Positions 45,455-55,228 of a stretch of DNA of 64,000 nt are shown here, one piece after another. The translations under genes and the position numbers were made by a program. Every line of letters starts with the position of its first letter. Positions within the stretch are counted from its first letter, which is position 1. This stretch comes from Erwinia pyri (GTDB lineage: Bacteria; Pseudomonadota; Gammaproteobacteria; Enterobacterales; Enterobacteriaceae): the NCBI RefSeq assembly GCF_030758455.1, contig NZ_CP132353.1:248001-312000 (forward strand), read 5' to 3'. The notes beneath the pieces were generated by a model. It saw nothing but the letters and a program-made list of their open reading frames with translations, searched no databases and was not told where the DNA came from.

Positions 45455-47053
45455 TTAAACAATCGTGGGCTTCTGGGGTTGAAAAGTGAGCGGATGCTGA
45501 CCTTCCTGTTGGATCCACGCCATTAATGCCTCACTGCTCATCGGCCGCGCATAAAGATAACCCTGAATAAATATGACGCCGCGCGCCTGCAAATACGCCA
45601 GCTGTTTCACTGTTTCCACCCCCTCTGCCACTATGCTGAGCTTCAGCTTCTGACTGAGCATGATAATGGCATCCAGCACCGGCGCTTCCCCCTCTGCCGA
45701 TTCGATCGCATTCACAAAGCCACGATCGATTTTCAGATAGTCGAGCGGGAAGGTCTGCAAATAGGAGAGCGAACAGTGGCCGGTTCCGAAGTCATCAATG
45801 GCTATCCGAATCCCTTCCCGGCGCAACGTCTCCAGCTTCTGAATCACCTCATCCCCGTCTGATATCAGGCTGCGCTCCGTCAGCTCAAGGGTAATATTGG
45901 GCTGATGGGAAGCCATTTGAGCGGCAAAATTTCTGATATCCGCCACGAAATCGGGATGCTGAATATGCTCGCCGGCAATATTGATGGCGATATGGAAACC
46001 GGGAGGCACCTGCCAGCTACGCGCCTCTTCGGCAATCGTCTGCAGTAGATGCTGCGTAAGCGGCACAATCATCTCTTCCTCTTCTGCTGCGCCGATAAAC
46101 AGGTCAGGCCGCGCCCAGTTACCATTTGGCAACTGCCAGCGCATCAGCGCTTCAACGCCGCTAAACGTTCCGGTTTCTATGTTACAGACCGGCTGATAAT
46201 GAACCGAAAACTCCCGTCGTAACAGCGCCTGGCGCAGCTGATCGTGTATCGAGACTTTGCGCTTCAGCCAGTTATTGGTGCTCATCATCAGAAGCAGAGA
46301 AAAAATGGTCGCCATGGGGAAATAGGTCATTAACCCCTGCCGCCAGGTAAGGGCGAGATCGGCTGGCGGCGAGATAACGGTTGCATCCACAGGATATCGC
46401 TTTGAGCTGACAGTCAGCGTATGCGAGCGCAGCAGAGAAGGGCTGTTCGCCGGGGTAAAGGCGCTGTCGATGGCGTAGCCGCCACCAAACTGCAGCGAGA
46501 TGTTATAGCCATGGCTTTTCCCCACCGCATGCATAAAATCCAGCAGATACTGCCCATCCACCACCGCATAGCTACTGAACTGATTGGGCAGATCGCGCAT
46601 ATACATAACGGCCGGACGATCCCTGACGGAAAACGTGCCGGAGAGAGAGAGCATCCACCAGGCTTTACGCGGCTCTGGCGCAGGGCGCAGAAGCATGCTT
46701 GAGAGATCGCCCTTCATCCCGCCAAAGATAGAGGAGCAGGTCACCATCCCATCCTGCATCAGGCCAATAGATCGGAAGTAGGGAAACTGCGAGGCGTACT
46801 GCTGAAGCTGTTCATTAATATCGCTGCAACTTTTGCCTGAGAGTTTGCGCAGATAGCCGACCATATTCCAGGCCTGATCGCTGATCGCTTCTGCCTGGTT
46901 CAGCAGCATTGAAGCCGTGACGGCTTGCTGCCGCGTAACAATCTGACGGGCATCTATATAGGTAAAAATCAGGCAGAGGAGTAATGGCGTCAGCCCGGCA
47001 ATGGTTAACAGCAACCCCTTGCGGTCAGGGGTTCTTTTAAAAATTGAGTCCAC
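45455..47053 (-). CDS. Membrane cyclic-di-GMP phosphodiesterase, CSS-motif and EAL domains
   Basis: A 532-residue inner-membrane enzyme that should hydrolyse c-di-GMP. A membrane segment at residues 14-33 is followed by a periplasmic CSS domain (Cys106-Ser-Ser with a partner Cys76, the disulphide that restrains related enzymes), a second segment at 243-259 and an EAL domain at 270-520. Catalytic residues are intact: Glu301 in EALMRW, Asn358, Glu390 in ELTERS, Asp420-Asp421 in IDDFGTG, Lys441 and Glu477 in AEGVET. The start is GTG behind a strong AGGGGG. In E. coli relatives the CSS domain responds to periplasmic redox state (DsbA/DsbB). Confidence 0.92.
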   Translation of the reverse strand: MDSIFKRTPDRKGLLLTIAGLTPLLLCLIFTYIDARQIVTRQQAVTASMLLNQAEAISDQAWNMVGYLRKLSGKSCSDINEQLQQYASQFPYFRSIGLMQDGMVTCSSIFGGMKGDLSSMLLRPAPEPRKAWWMLSLSGTFSVRDRPAVMYMRDLPNQFSSYAVVDGQYLLDFMHAVGKSHGYNISLQFGGGYAIDSAFTPANSPSLLRSHTLTVSSKRYPVDATVISPPADLALTWRQGLMTYFPMATIFSLLLMMSTNNWLKRKVSIHDQLRQALLRREFSVHYQPVCNIETGTFSGVEALMRWQLPNGNWARPDLFIGAAEEEEMIVPLTQHLLQTIAEEARSWQVPPGFHIAINIAGEHIQHPDFVADIRNFAAQMASHQPNITLELTERSLISDGDEVIQKLETLRREGIRIAIDDFGTGHCSLSYLQTFPLDYLKIDRGFVNAIESAEGEAPVLDAIIMLSQKLKLSIVAEGVETVKQLAYLQARGVIFIQGYLYARPMSSEALMAWIQQEGQHPLTFQPQKPTIV

Positions 47054-47304
47054 ACTATCCCCCTGTCATGCAACAAAAATGGCAAAACCCTCTCTCCAGC
47101 CTGCGCTTCTGACGGCTCAGGATACAGGCGGCCGCACAGTCTGCCTGCATCATAAACTCAGCGCCTGGTCTTTGGTCAAGTTTCTGCACACTATTGCTGG
47201 AATGACTGCTTCTTCTTCTCTGGCTGGGGGCCACCTTATCTTTCTCCCTGAGGCATTATCTTCTGTGACGACAGATGGCAAGATAACGCCTCGGCAGCAG
47301 ACTG

Positions 47305-48297
47305 TTAAGCTTTTAACCGGACAACCTCTCCGCTGGTCAGCGACGCCAGCGCCGCGTCGGCCAGACGTAGCGCCTGCAATCCATCCTCGCCGCCTGGCGT
47401 TACTGCGGTGCCGCTTTTCAGATGCGTTATCAGGCTGGCGAACTCAAGCCGGTAGGCTTCCGCGTAGCGCTGCAGGAAGAAATACATCGGCTTCTGCGCC
47501 ACCACGCCGCTCAGTGAGGATTTCACCAGGCTGCTTTCAGGCAGATTAGTTACCGCCAGCATCCCTTCACTGCCATGCACTTCAATACGCTGGTCGTAAC
47601 CATAAGTCGCACGGCGGCTGTTGGTGATCACTGCCATTTTGCCGCTGGCGCAGGTCAGGGTGACAATGGCCGTATCGATATCGCCTAACGCTTTGATCGC
47701 GGGATCAACCAGTGAAGAGGCGCTGGCATAGACGGTAACGGGCTCTTCCTGCAGCAGCCAGCGCGCCATATCAAAGTCATGAATGGTCATATCACGGAAC
47801 AGACCGCCGGAGGTTTTCAGGTACTCTGCGGGCGGTGCGCCAGGGTCACGGGAGCTGATAGTCACAATCTCAGTCTGACCAATTTCTCCGGCAGCCAGAC
47901 TTTGCTGCAGCTGCGCCATGCTGGGATCAAAACGGCGGTTGAAACCCACCATTAGCGTCACCCCTGTTTCCTTCACCGTGGCCAGGCAGCGCTCCACGCG
48001 TTCCAGACTGAGGTCGACCGGCTTCTCGCAGAAAATGGCTTTACCGGCCCGCGCTGCCGCCTCAATCAGATCCGCGTGGGTATTGGTTGCGCTACAGATG
48101 GCAACAAGCTGGATGCTGCTGTCATTCAGGGCCTGCTCGGCCGTCGCTACCTGGGCGCCAAATTTTTCGGCCAGCGCCTGCGCGGCAGGCTGGTAGAGAT
48201 CCACCACATATTGCAAACGGCAGTCAGGATGGGCAGCAATGTTGGCGGCGTGAATTTGGCCGATACGACCGGCACCAAACAGGGCGACGTTATACAT
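47305..48297 (-). CDS. iolG: Inositol 2-dehydrogenase
   Basis: A 330-residue NAD-dependent cytoplasmic enzyme that oxidises myo-inositol to scyllo-inosose, the first step of inositol breakdown. The Rossmann motif GAGRIGQIH is at residues 8-16, Lys92 lies in EKP, and the catalytic Asp169 and His173 sit in FRDMTIHDFDMARWLL. A good Shine-Dalgarno (AAGGAA) precedes the ATG. The gene stands about 9 kb from the other inositol genes and is divergent from a LacI-family regulator, so it may be controlled separately from them. Confidence 0.9.
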   Translation of the reverse strand: MYNVALFGAGRIGQIHAANIAAHPDCRLQYVVDLYQPAAQALAEKFGAQVATAEQALNDSSIQLVAICSATNTHADLIEAAARAGKAIFCEKPVDLSLERVERCLATVKETGVTLMVGFNRRFDPSMAQLQQSLAAGEIGQTEIVTISSRDPGAPPAEYLKTSGGLFRDMTIHDFDMARWLLQEEPVTVYASASSLVDPAIKALGDIDTAIVTLTCASGKMAVITNSRRATYGYDQRIEVHGSEGMLAVTNLPESSLVKSSLSGVVAQKPMYFFLQRYAEAYRLEFASLITHLKSGTAVTPGGEDGLQALRLADAALASLTSGEVVRLKA

Positions 48298-48538
48298 GAT
48301 CAGATTCCTTGGTTAAGAGACGAAATGTCTGCAGAGAGTGATCGTTTTTGGCCGGAATAAAGTCAAAGCAAAGGGCAAACGGCATCATCAAAAAATGCGG
48401 TAAATCACAGATTTAATTGAGGTGAAAGCCATCAATCAGCGCTTAACTGGCTGGAATCAGCAGCTTAGCATCGCTGGCTTAATCACCGCTTTTGGCTATG
48501 ATGAAAAACACCTCATTACCCCCTTTTTGGGAGCAGGT

Positions 48539-49561
48539 ATGTCGGAGAAAAACGGCTGGAAAGGACCCACTATCGCCACCATCGCGGAAGAGGCGGGCTT
48601 GAGCATGGCTACCGTTGACAGAGTCGTGAACGCCCGCCCCGGCGTACGTGAAGTCACGCGTAAAAAGGTGATGCTGGCGATCCAGCGGCTGGGCGGGCAG
48701 TGGGATGAGAGCGGCACGCCAGCATCGCGCCGGCGCATCGCTTTTATCTGCGAGTCCGGCACCAGCTTTATCAGCCTGGTGGAGAAAGAGGCCCGACGTT
48801 ACATCGCCGCACATCCTGAAATTGCCTTCAGTTTTGACAGCGTGCCTAACGTTCAGGTCAATACCGGGCGCTTCAGCGAGCTGATCGTCCGGCGTGCGGC
48901 GGAATCTGACGCACTGCTGCTGGTGTGCCGCGATGATGTAAAGATCAATCGGGCGGTGCGTGAAGCTGTCGGGAACGGCGTGCCGACGATCTGTCTGACC
49001 AGCGATCTGCCCAATTCACGGCGCACCGCCTATGTCGGACTGGAACAGATCAGCACCGGAGCCACCGCTGGCTGGCTGATGGGCCGCATGTTGCCAAAAC
49101 GGCCCGGAAATATTTTGCTGATCTTCAGCTCCACCTACCGGACGCAGGAGGAGCGGGAAGTGGGCTTCCGGCGGGCTTTACGGGCTGAATTTCCCCATCT
49201 GACCATCGTGGAGAGGGTGAACACCAATGATGAGTCAGCAAGCTCATACCAAAGCGTCAAAAAGTTCCTTGAAGAGAATCCGCCCATGGCTGGCATCTAC
49301 AACATGGCTGGCGGAAACCGCGGCGTGGCTAAAGCTCTGACGGAGAAAGGGCTGGCGAACGAGGTGCTGTTTATTGGCCACGAATTGAGCGACTACACGC
49401 GAACCCTGCTGGAAACGGGGGAGATGGATATCGTGCTGGGCCATGATATCCAGCGTGAAATAGAGCTGGGCGTGGAGGCCCTCGATCGCTTGCGCACCGG
49501 CGGGCAGATTCAGAATATCAACACGCCGCTGCTGATCTACACCCGTTACGCCCATTTCTGA
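48539..49561 (+). CDS. LacI-family regulator divergent from iolG
   Basis: A 340-residue regulator with an N-terminal HTH ([20 protein letters not shown] at residues 10-29) and a sugar-binding sensor domain of the ribose-binding-protein class ([19 protein letters not shown], later [19 protein letters not shown]). The ATG at 48539 follows GGGAGCAGGT; the frame is open 117 bases further. The [15 protein letters not shown] hinge lead is typical of this subgroup. Divergence from iolG suggests control of that gene and response to an inositol or related polyol; I found no clear palindrome in the 241-base gap. Confidence 0.88.
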   Translation: MSEKNGWKGPTIATIAEEAGLSMATVDRVVNARPGVREVTRKKVMLAIQRLGGQWDESGTPASRRRIAFICESGTSFISLVEKEARRYIAAHPEIAFSFDSVPNVQVNTGRFSELIVRRAAESDALLLVCRDDVKINRAVREAVGNGVPTICLTSDLPNSRRTAYVGLEQISTGATAGWLMGRMLPKRPGNILLIFSSTYRTQEEREVGFRRALRAEFPHLTIVERVNTNDESASSYQSVKKFLEENPPMAGIYNMAGGNRGVAKALTEKGLANEVLFIGHELSDYTRTLLETGEMDIVLGHDIQREIELGVEALDRLRTGGQIQNINTPLLIYTRYAHF

Positions 49562-49646
49562 ACCCTGAGGCGTTAAGCGGGCAAAATTTTCAGCGCATTG
49601 GTATGCTGCAAGAGGATAATCCACCTGAACCGGAGACGACTGCAGC

Positions 49647-49976
49647 ATGAAAATGAGCGACATTCCGTTTGGTACCACCGCATGGGCTGCGCTGGCCGCT
49701 ACTGAGCATCCTGGCGAAACAGGCAGAGCGCTCTGGCGTACTCAGCAGTTCGGCGAAGTTCGGGTCAGAATGGTGGAATATAGCGCGGGTTACCTGGCAG
49801 ATCACTGGTGTTCAAAAGGGCATATTCTGCTGTGCCTTTCTGGTGAGCTACATACCGAGCTGGAGGACGGAAGGGTGTTTACCCTGACGCCGGGCATGAG
49901 TTATCAGGTGGCGGATAGTGCGGAAGCGCACCGCTCCTGGAGTGATTCCGGTGCGCAGCTGTTTATCGTTGATTAA
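49647..49976 (+). CDS. DHCW-motif cupin-fold protein
   Basis: A 109-residue single-domain cupin. The metal-site motif is visible as ADHWCSKGHILLCLSGEL at residues about 51-68 and the second cupin motif as LTPGMSYQVADSAEAHRS near 80-97. The family is named for an Asp-His-Cys-Trp motif; here the order reads Asp-His-Trp-Cys. Function is unknown. ATG 49653 is an alternative start; GGAG lies upstream. It follows the LacI gene after 85 bases on the same strand and converges with uxuA. Confidence 0.75.
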   Translation: MKMSDIPFGTTAWAALAATEHPGETGRALWRTQQFGEVRVRMVEYSAGYLADHWCSKGHILLCLSGELHTELEDGRVFTLTPGMSYQVADSAEAHRSWSDSGAQLFIVD

Positions 49977-49987
49977 CGGTACGAGAG

Positions 49988-50015
49988 GCGGCGGCAGGTG
50001 TTTGCCTGCCGCCGC
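49988..50015. terminator. Strong hairpin between cupin gene and uxuA
   Basis: GCGGCGGCAGG and CCTGCCGCCGC form an 11-base perfect stem with a six-base loop between two convergent genes. There is no clear T-run, so it may stabilise both 3' ends. Confidence 0.55.
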
Positions 50016-50025
50016 AGGCGTGAAT

Positions 50026-51210
50026 TTACTCCTGAAAGTAGATCTGTTTTAGGGCAACTTCTACTCCTCTGACCTCCGCCAGCCCCTTCAGGCGACCAAT
50101 GGCGGAATAGCCCGGGTTGGTTTTTTTCTGCAGATCGTCCAGCATCTGATGGCCATGATCGGGACGCATCGGAATAGGGCGCAGATTGCCCTGCTGGCGA
50201 CGGCGCTGCTCTTCCGCCAGGATCACCTTCACCACGCCGACCATATCCACATCTCCTGCCAGATGCGCGGCTTCGTGGAAGCTTTTCGGATTAGCTTCCC
50301 GCTTTGTTGCGCGCAGATGAGCGAAATGAATGCGGTCCGAGAACGCCTCTGCCATTTTCACCAGCTCATTGTCCGGACGCACGCCATAGGAGCCGGTGCA
50401 GAAGGTAAAGCCGTTGTGCACGCTCTCTACACTCTCTTTCAGCCACTGCATATCTTCCTGGGTAGAAACGATGCGCGGCAGGCCGAGTATTGGACGCGGT
50501 GGATCGTCAGGGTGCACCGCCAGCATAATTCCGGCCGCTTCCGCCACCGGGACGACAGCCGCAAGAAAATCGGCCATATGCCGGCGTAAACCCGCTTTAT
50601 CAATGCCGTCATACTGGGAAAGCTGCGCCTGGAACTGCTGCAGAGTGTAGCCCTCTTCAGCCCCTGGCAGACCCGCAATGATGTTACGTGTCAGCGTTGC
50701 AATCGCCTCTGGCGTCATTGCGGCAAAATAGTCAGCCGCCTCTTGATGTTCCTGCTCGTCATAATCCTGCGTGGCGCCCGGCCGCTGCAAAATGTGCAGT
50801 TCGAAAGCGGCAAAGGCGATATGGTCAAAACGCAGCGCTTTTGCGCCATCCGGCAAGGTCCAGGCGAGATCGGTACGGGTCCAGTCGAGTACCGGCATAA
50901 AGTTATAGCAGACGGTATCAATACCGCAGAGACCCAGATTGCGAATCGACTGCTGATAATTCGCGATAAAGCGCTGATAATCACCACGCTGCGTTTTAAT
51001 CGACTCATGAACAGGAATGCTCTCGACCACCGACCAGACCAGCCCTTTTTCTGCGAGCAGCGCCTGGCGCGCTTTGATCTCCTCAACCGGCCAGATCTCG
51101 CCGTTGGGAATATGGTGCAGGGCGGTAACAATGCCCGTGGCGCCCGCCTGACGGGCATCATCCAGAGAGACCGGATCGTTCGGGCCGTACCAGCGCCATG
51201 TATGTTCCAT
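50026..51210 (-). CDS. uxuA: D-mannonate dehydratase
   Basis: A 394-residue cytoplasmic enzyme that dehydrates D-mannonate to 2-keto-3-deoxygluconate in glucuronate breakdown, identical in length to E. coli UxuA. It starts [20 protein letters not shown], carries the metal-binding [19 protein letters not shown], and ends with [13 protein letters not shown] and [22 protein letters not shown] 51210 has AAGGAG at a good distance. uxuB, uxuC and uxuR are not adjacent, so it depends on a mannonate source or on oxidoreductase encoded elsewhere. Confidence 0.96.
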   Translation of the reverse strand: MEHTWRWYGPNDPVSLDDARQAGATGIVTALHHIPNGEIWPVEEIKARQALLAEKGLVWSVVESIPVHESIKTQRGDYQRFIANYQQSIRNLGLCGIDTVCYNFMPVLDWTRTDLAWTLPDGAKALRFDHIAFAAFELHILQRPGATQDYDEQEHQEAADYFAAMTPEAIATLTRNIIAGLPGAEEGYTLQQFQAQLSQYDGIDKAGLRRHMADFLAAVVPVAEAAGIMLAVHPDDPPRPILGLPRIVSTQEDMQWLKESVESVHNGFTFCTGSYGVRPDNELVKMAEAFSDRIHFAHLRATKREANPKSFHEAAHLAGDVDMVGVVKVILAEEQRRRQQGNLRPIPMRPDHGHQMLDDLQKKTNPGYSAIGRLKGLAEVRGVEVALKQIYFQE

Positions 51211-51377
51211 CTGAAGACTCCTTAACGTAAGCAGGAGGGCAATCGGGCCGCTCAGTATCGCCCGGGCCATTGTTGAAGGCGATACTCAGCAAGCCAAAGC
51301 GTGAAGGGGGTCCTGTTCTCTCTGCCGGTGAAGGGCTGGTGACAGTAGCTGGTCACCCGGTTGTGGCAACGGGCGGC

Positions 51378-52490
51378 TTACCTTCTGCCTATCTTTATCT
51401 TGTTTTCAGGGCTCTGATCGATGGTGGTTTTCTGCACGCGCAAGCGCTTTACTTTAGGCCTGCCGTTCCCCAGCAGGATCGCCAGCTTACTGCCCCCAGG
51501 CGTGGTTTCCATCAGGATCTTACAGACGCTGGTCAACGGCACCGACAGCAGCATCCCCACCGGCCCCAGCAGCCAGCCCCAGAAAATCAGCGACAGGAAC
51601 ACCACCAGGCTGGAAAGGCCCAGCCCTTTGCCCATCACTCTGGGTTCAAGCATATTGCCGAACACCGTATGGATGGCAATAAACAGGGTTCCGACCAGCG
51701 CTGCCTCATAAACACTGTTCAGCAGCAGCGCCTGAATCAAAGGAGGGATCCCGGCAATAACCGGGCCGATATTGGGAATGTAGTTAAGGATAAAGGCCAC
51801 CACGCCCCAGAGCAGGGCAAACTTGACATCCAGCAGCAGCAACGCCAGCCAGACCGAAGCACCAGTTATCAGGCTGATCAACGTTTTAAGCGCCAGGTAA
51901 TGGGTGACACCTTTCAGCGCCTTGTGCAGTCCGGCGATGCGAATTTTAGGGTTCACCAGTGCAAAGCGGAGTTTATAAGGCAAGTGGTGGACTTCAAACA
52001 GCATAAAGACCACGGTCATCAACAGCAGCACGATATTGGTCATCGCTCCCGAGAACTGGCTCAGCACGGTGGTCGCCATGTTCATCATGGCGTTAGGATC
52101 GAGCCGTTCCGCCATCCGGTCGGTGGAGAGATTGATATTAAACGTGGCGGCAAAATGCTGAACGATGCCGAGCTTATGCTCGAGCTGGCTGCGGATCTGT
52201 GGATAAATATCGCTGAATTCGTTTGCTGCCCCGGCCACCATCGCCACCAGCAGAGCAAAACAGATGAGCACGCCGCTCATCACCAGACCTATCGCCAGCC
52301 CGCGTCTGACGCCCCGGCGCATCAGAATAGTGACTAACGGATTCAGTACAATAGCCAGAAACATGGCCAGCAAAAAGGGCACCATAATGTCCGAGGCGGC
52401 TTTGATGCCCGCGAGGATCACCACCAGCATCGCCATCTTTAACAGCATGTTCTGCCCGATCTTTTCCTGCTGTAGTTCGCTCATTCCCAT
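51378..52490 (-). CDS. AI-2E family transporter (TqsA-like)
   Basis: A 370-residue inner-membrane protein with about eight hydrophobic segments. The family core is clear: VVAFILNYIPNIGPVIAG near residue 240 and GLGLSSLVVFLSLIFWGWLL, then GPVGMLLSVPLT, near 300, closest to E. coli TqsA, which exports the autoinducer AI-2. Relatives can instead act as sodium:proton antiporters or peptidoglycan-related exporters, so AI-2 is not certain. The basic C-terminal tail (KVKRLRVQKTTID) is longer than in TqsA. ATG 52484 is a possible alternative start. Confidence 0.82.
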   Translation of the reverse strand: MGMSELQQEKIGQNMLLKMAMLVVILAGIKAASDIMVPFLLAMFLAIVLNPLVTILMRRGVRRGLAIGLVMSGVLICFALLVAMVAGAANEFSDIYPQIRSQLEHKLGIVQHFAATFNINLSTDRMAERLDPNAMMNMATTVLSQFSGAMTNIVLLLMTVVFMLFEVHHLPYKLRFALVNPKIRIAGLHKALKGVTHYLALKTLISLITGASVWLALLLLDVKFALLWGVVAFILNYIPNIGPVIAGIPPLIQALLLNSVYEAALVGTLFIAIHTVFGNMLEPRVMGKGLGLSSLVVFLSLIFWGWLLGPVGMLLSVPLTSVCKILMETTPGGSKLAILLGNGRPKVKRLRVQKTTIDQSPENKIKIGRR

Positions 52491-52546
52491 TCCAGTTCAG
52501 CTTCAGATGCGTAAGTTTAGCGCTTTTAAGCAGTAAATCGCTGATT

Positions 52547-54214
52547 TTAAGAAAGGTCGGAAGCTTTTTCCTGGCGCCGCATCAATCCAATCGCTGCCAG
52601 CATCAGTACCAGGCTGAGGGTCATGGCAATGCTGGCCATAGCCATGCCCTGACCAATCGAGCCTTGTTCAAACTGGCGCCAGATAAATACGGCCACCGTC
52701 TGCGTGCCTGCGGGCGCCAGCAGCAGTGAGGTCACCAGCTCGCGGGAGGCGATGGCAAAGACCATTAACATCGCCGCCAGCAGGCTGGGAAACACCAGCG
52801 GCAAAATAATGTGCCGTAACGCCTGCAGGGAACTTGCCCCGTGGACGCGAGCCGCAGGCTCCAGATTGCCGCCAATCTGCTTCAGGGCGCTGCTGACATA
52901 GCGTACCGGCCAGGGCAGCAGAAGACAGCAGTAGGAGAGCAGTAAAATCACCCAGCTGTTATAGGGAGAAACCGGCCAGAAAGCGCGGTTCCACAGCAGG
53001 ATCAGCCCCACGCCCACCACCACACCTGGCAAGGCGGCGGGCAGGAGCGAGAGGGCATCAATCACCTTCGCGCCGCGCATTTTCCCCTCCACGACCAGCC
53101 AGGCGACAAAGAACCCCAGCACGCCGGTAATGGCGGCGGCCCCGAGCGCCAGAGCCATGCTGGTGGAGAGGGCGGATAACGCTTCGCTCTGCTGTGCAAA
53201 AAGCGCGGAGAAGTGGCGCAGCGTCAGGTTGTCTGCATGCAGCCCGCCAGAGAGGGTGGACATTACGGCGGTAACGATCAGCGAGCAGAGCGGCATCGCC
53301 ACTACCAGCAGTGACACCACAGTAAATAACACCATCACCGGAAGCGTCCACGCGCCGAGTAAAACCGGGCTGCTCTGGGCGGGCTTGCCGGTAATAGCGG
53401 TGACTTCTTTACTGCCGGTGAGCTGCTTTTGCAGGGCAAACGCAGAGAGCGCAATCAACACCAACAGCACGGAAAGCAGCGAGGCACCGGGAAGATCGAT
53501 CGGCCAGTCCGCCAGCCGCTGCTCAATGCCCACGGTCAGCATCACCACGCCTGCGCGAGGTCCAAGCGCGGCGGGCACCCCAAACTCTTCAATCGCCAGC
53601 GTAAAGGCCAGCAAAACACCTGCCGCCAGCGCGGGCAGCGCCATCGGTAACGAAATATGCCAGAACGCGCGCCACGCTGAAGCGCCATGCACCCGGGCAA
53701 CCGTTGCCAGCCGCTGACCGCTGGCCAGCATGCTGCGGGAGACGGCAAAGTAGACAACGGGAAAAATGTTCAGCGTCATGATCAGCATGATGCCCGTCTG
53801 GCTGAACAGCAGGTTATTCAGGTTGCTCCCGCTCAGCTGCTGCACATAACCATTCTGCTGCAGCGCCAGCATCCAGCTCAGGGCGGCAATATAGGGTGGG
53901 GTGAGGAACGGGATCAGCAGCATCAGATCCCAGAAGCGCGCCAGCGGAAGATGGAATAACCCGCGAAGCGCCCCTAAAGGAATGCCGAGCAGCGCGCTGC
54001 ATAAGGCCACGCCTGCCCCTGTTTTCAGCGTGCCTGCCAGCAGAGCAGGCAGCGCCGGATCTGTTATCAGGGCTGGAAGGGTGGAGAACGCTCCCGTCAG
54101 CGAGCCTTCGCTCAGCGCGGGAAAAAGCGCCTGCAGCAAAATAAACAGCAGCGGCAGCGCCACCAGAACCGATAACAGAGCCAGGGTAATCAGCGGCATC
54201 AGGCGCAGTTTCAC
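52547..54214 (-). CDS. ABC transporter fused double permease (iron/phosphonate-type)
   Basis: An inner-membrane protein of about 555 residues fusing two permease halves, as in FbpB-type and 2-aminoethylphosphonate (PhnV-like) importers. The ATPase-docking loops are ARVHGASAWRAFWHISLPMA near 185 and ARVHGASSLQALRHIILPLV near 465. GTG 54214 is chosen because GGGA lies upstream and it gives a basic start (MKLRLMP) before the first helix; GTG 54247 would add 11 residues but has no ribosome site. Substrate unclear: ferric ion, thiamine-like or phosphonate compounds are possible. Confidence 0.85.
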   Translation of the reverse strand: MKLRLMPLITLALLSVLVALPLLFILLQALFPALSEGSLTGAFSTLPALITDPALPALLAGTLKTGAGVALCSALLGIPLGALRGLFHLPLARFWDLMLLIPFLTPPYIAALSWMLALQQNGYVQQLSGSNLNNLLFSQTGIMLIMTLNIFPVVYFAVSRSMLASGQRLATVARVHGASAWRAFWHISLPMALPALAAGVLLAFTLAIEEFGVPAALGPRAGVVMLTVGIEQRLADWPIDLPGASLLSVLLVLIALSAFALQKQLTGSKEVTAITGKPAQSSPVLLGAWTLPVMVLFTVVSLLVVAMPLCSLIVTAVMSTLSGGLHADNLTLRHFSALFAQQSEALSALSTSMALALGAAAITGVLGFFVAWLVVEGKMRGAKVIDALSLLPAALPGVVVGVGLILLWNRAFWPVSPYNSWVILLLSYCCLLLPWPVRYVSSALKQIGGNLEPAARVHGASSLQALRHIILPLVFPSLLAAMLMVFAIASRELVTSLLLAPAGTQTVAVFIWRQFEQGSIGQGMAMASIAMTLSLVLMLAAIGLMRRQEKASDLS

Positions 54215-54253
54215 AGGCGAATTTCCCGGTCGGAGGATAAACCCCACGGCAGA

Positions 54254-55228
54254 TTAAGGCCGGGCAAAGAGTTTACCAAAGCGTTGCAGAACTTCAGCCC
54301 GATCGCTGCTGCCATCGCCTGCAGAGGGCAGCAGTTTCAGATCGCTGAGCAGGGGACGTTTGGCGCCAATATCTGAACGCGCGGGCATCAACCATGCGCT
54401 GGCGACCAGCTCCTGGCCCTCCGGCGACAGCACGTAGTCGACAAAGGCTTTAGCCTCTGCCGCATGCTGAGTGGTTTTCAGGATCATCATCGGGCGCGGT
54501 GCCACCACCGTGCCGCTGGCAGGGAAGATGACCTTGATCGCTTCGCCATCCTGAATGCTGCCGTAAGAAACGTAATCCACCGCACCGAATACGGCAGCCT
54601 TTGCTCCCTGTAACACCGGGGTCAGCGCCTGCGCATTGGGGCCGCCGATCGCCATGCCGTTAGCCTTCAGCTTCTCAAACAGCTGCCAGGCTTGTTCGCC
54701 CATGCCGTTTTGCAGACCAATCAGCAGATCCAGAGAAGCGCCGGAAAGCGCAGGATCGGGCGTGGTAACTTTATCCTTAAAATCGGGCGTGGTGAGATCG
54801 CGCCACTCTTTCGGCTCCGGCGTGCCGCTTTTGGTGTTCCAGACGATACCCAGCGCAGAGATACCCTGCGCTACGTAGAAATCCGTTTTAAGGAAATCGG
54901 GAACTTTGGCCGCGTTGGCGCTCTGATAAGGCAGCAGCCAGCCGCGCTGCTGCAGCTCTTCAGCGGTATCCCAGGAGGCGGAAATCAGCACGTCGGCCAG
55001 CGGATTGGCCTGTTCAGCCTCCAGCCTCGCCATCACTTTGCCGGTGGTAGCCTGGAAAATATTGACCTTAGTCCCGCTCTGTTTTTCATAACCCGCAGCG
55101 AGTTTTTTTGCCAGCGTGCCGGGTCCGGCGGTGTAGACCGTCAGCGCGTTGGCGTCTTTTATCATCATGGCGGAAGTGAAAATCATCGCAACGATGGCTC
55201 CTGTTTTTTTAGTCAAAATGGATTTCAT
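54254..55228 (-). CDS. ABC transporter periplasmic binding protein (family 1)
   Basis: A 324-residue periplasmic binding protein. Residues 1-28 form a signal peptide ending DANA. The pattern LTVYTAGPGTLAKKLAAGYE, then LADVLISASWDTAEELQQRG, and the C-terminal DYVLSPEGQELVASAWLMP is that of the FbpA/2-aminoethylphosphonate binding group. Iron-binding members carry paired tyrosines near residue 225; here VDYVSYGS has two tyrosines three apart rather than adjacent, so ferric iron is not assured. The ATG overlaps the ATPase stop by four bases, and the permease follows. Confidence 0.85.
   Translation of the reverse strand: MKSILTKKTGAIVAMIFTSAMMIKDANALTVYTAGPGTLAKKLAAGYEKQSGTKVNIFQATTGKVMARLEAEQANPLADVLISASWDTAEELQQRGWLLPYQSANAAKVPDFLKTDFYVAQGISALGIVWNTKSGTPEPKEWRDLTTPDFKDKVTTPDPALSGASLDLLIGLQNGMGEQAWQLFEKLKANGMAIGGPNAQALTPVLQGAKAAVFGAVDYVSYGSIQDGEAIKVIFPASGTVVAPRPMMILKTTQHAAEAKAFVDYVLSPEGQELVASAWLMPARSDIGAKRPLLSDLKLLPSAGDGSSDRAEVLQRFGKLFARP

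Noticed and set aside
51270-52337. 355-codon open frame on the plus strand
   Set aside because: It is antisense to the TqsA-like gene, rich in His, Gln and Arg, and has no domain pattern.
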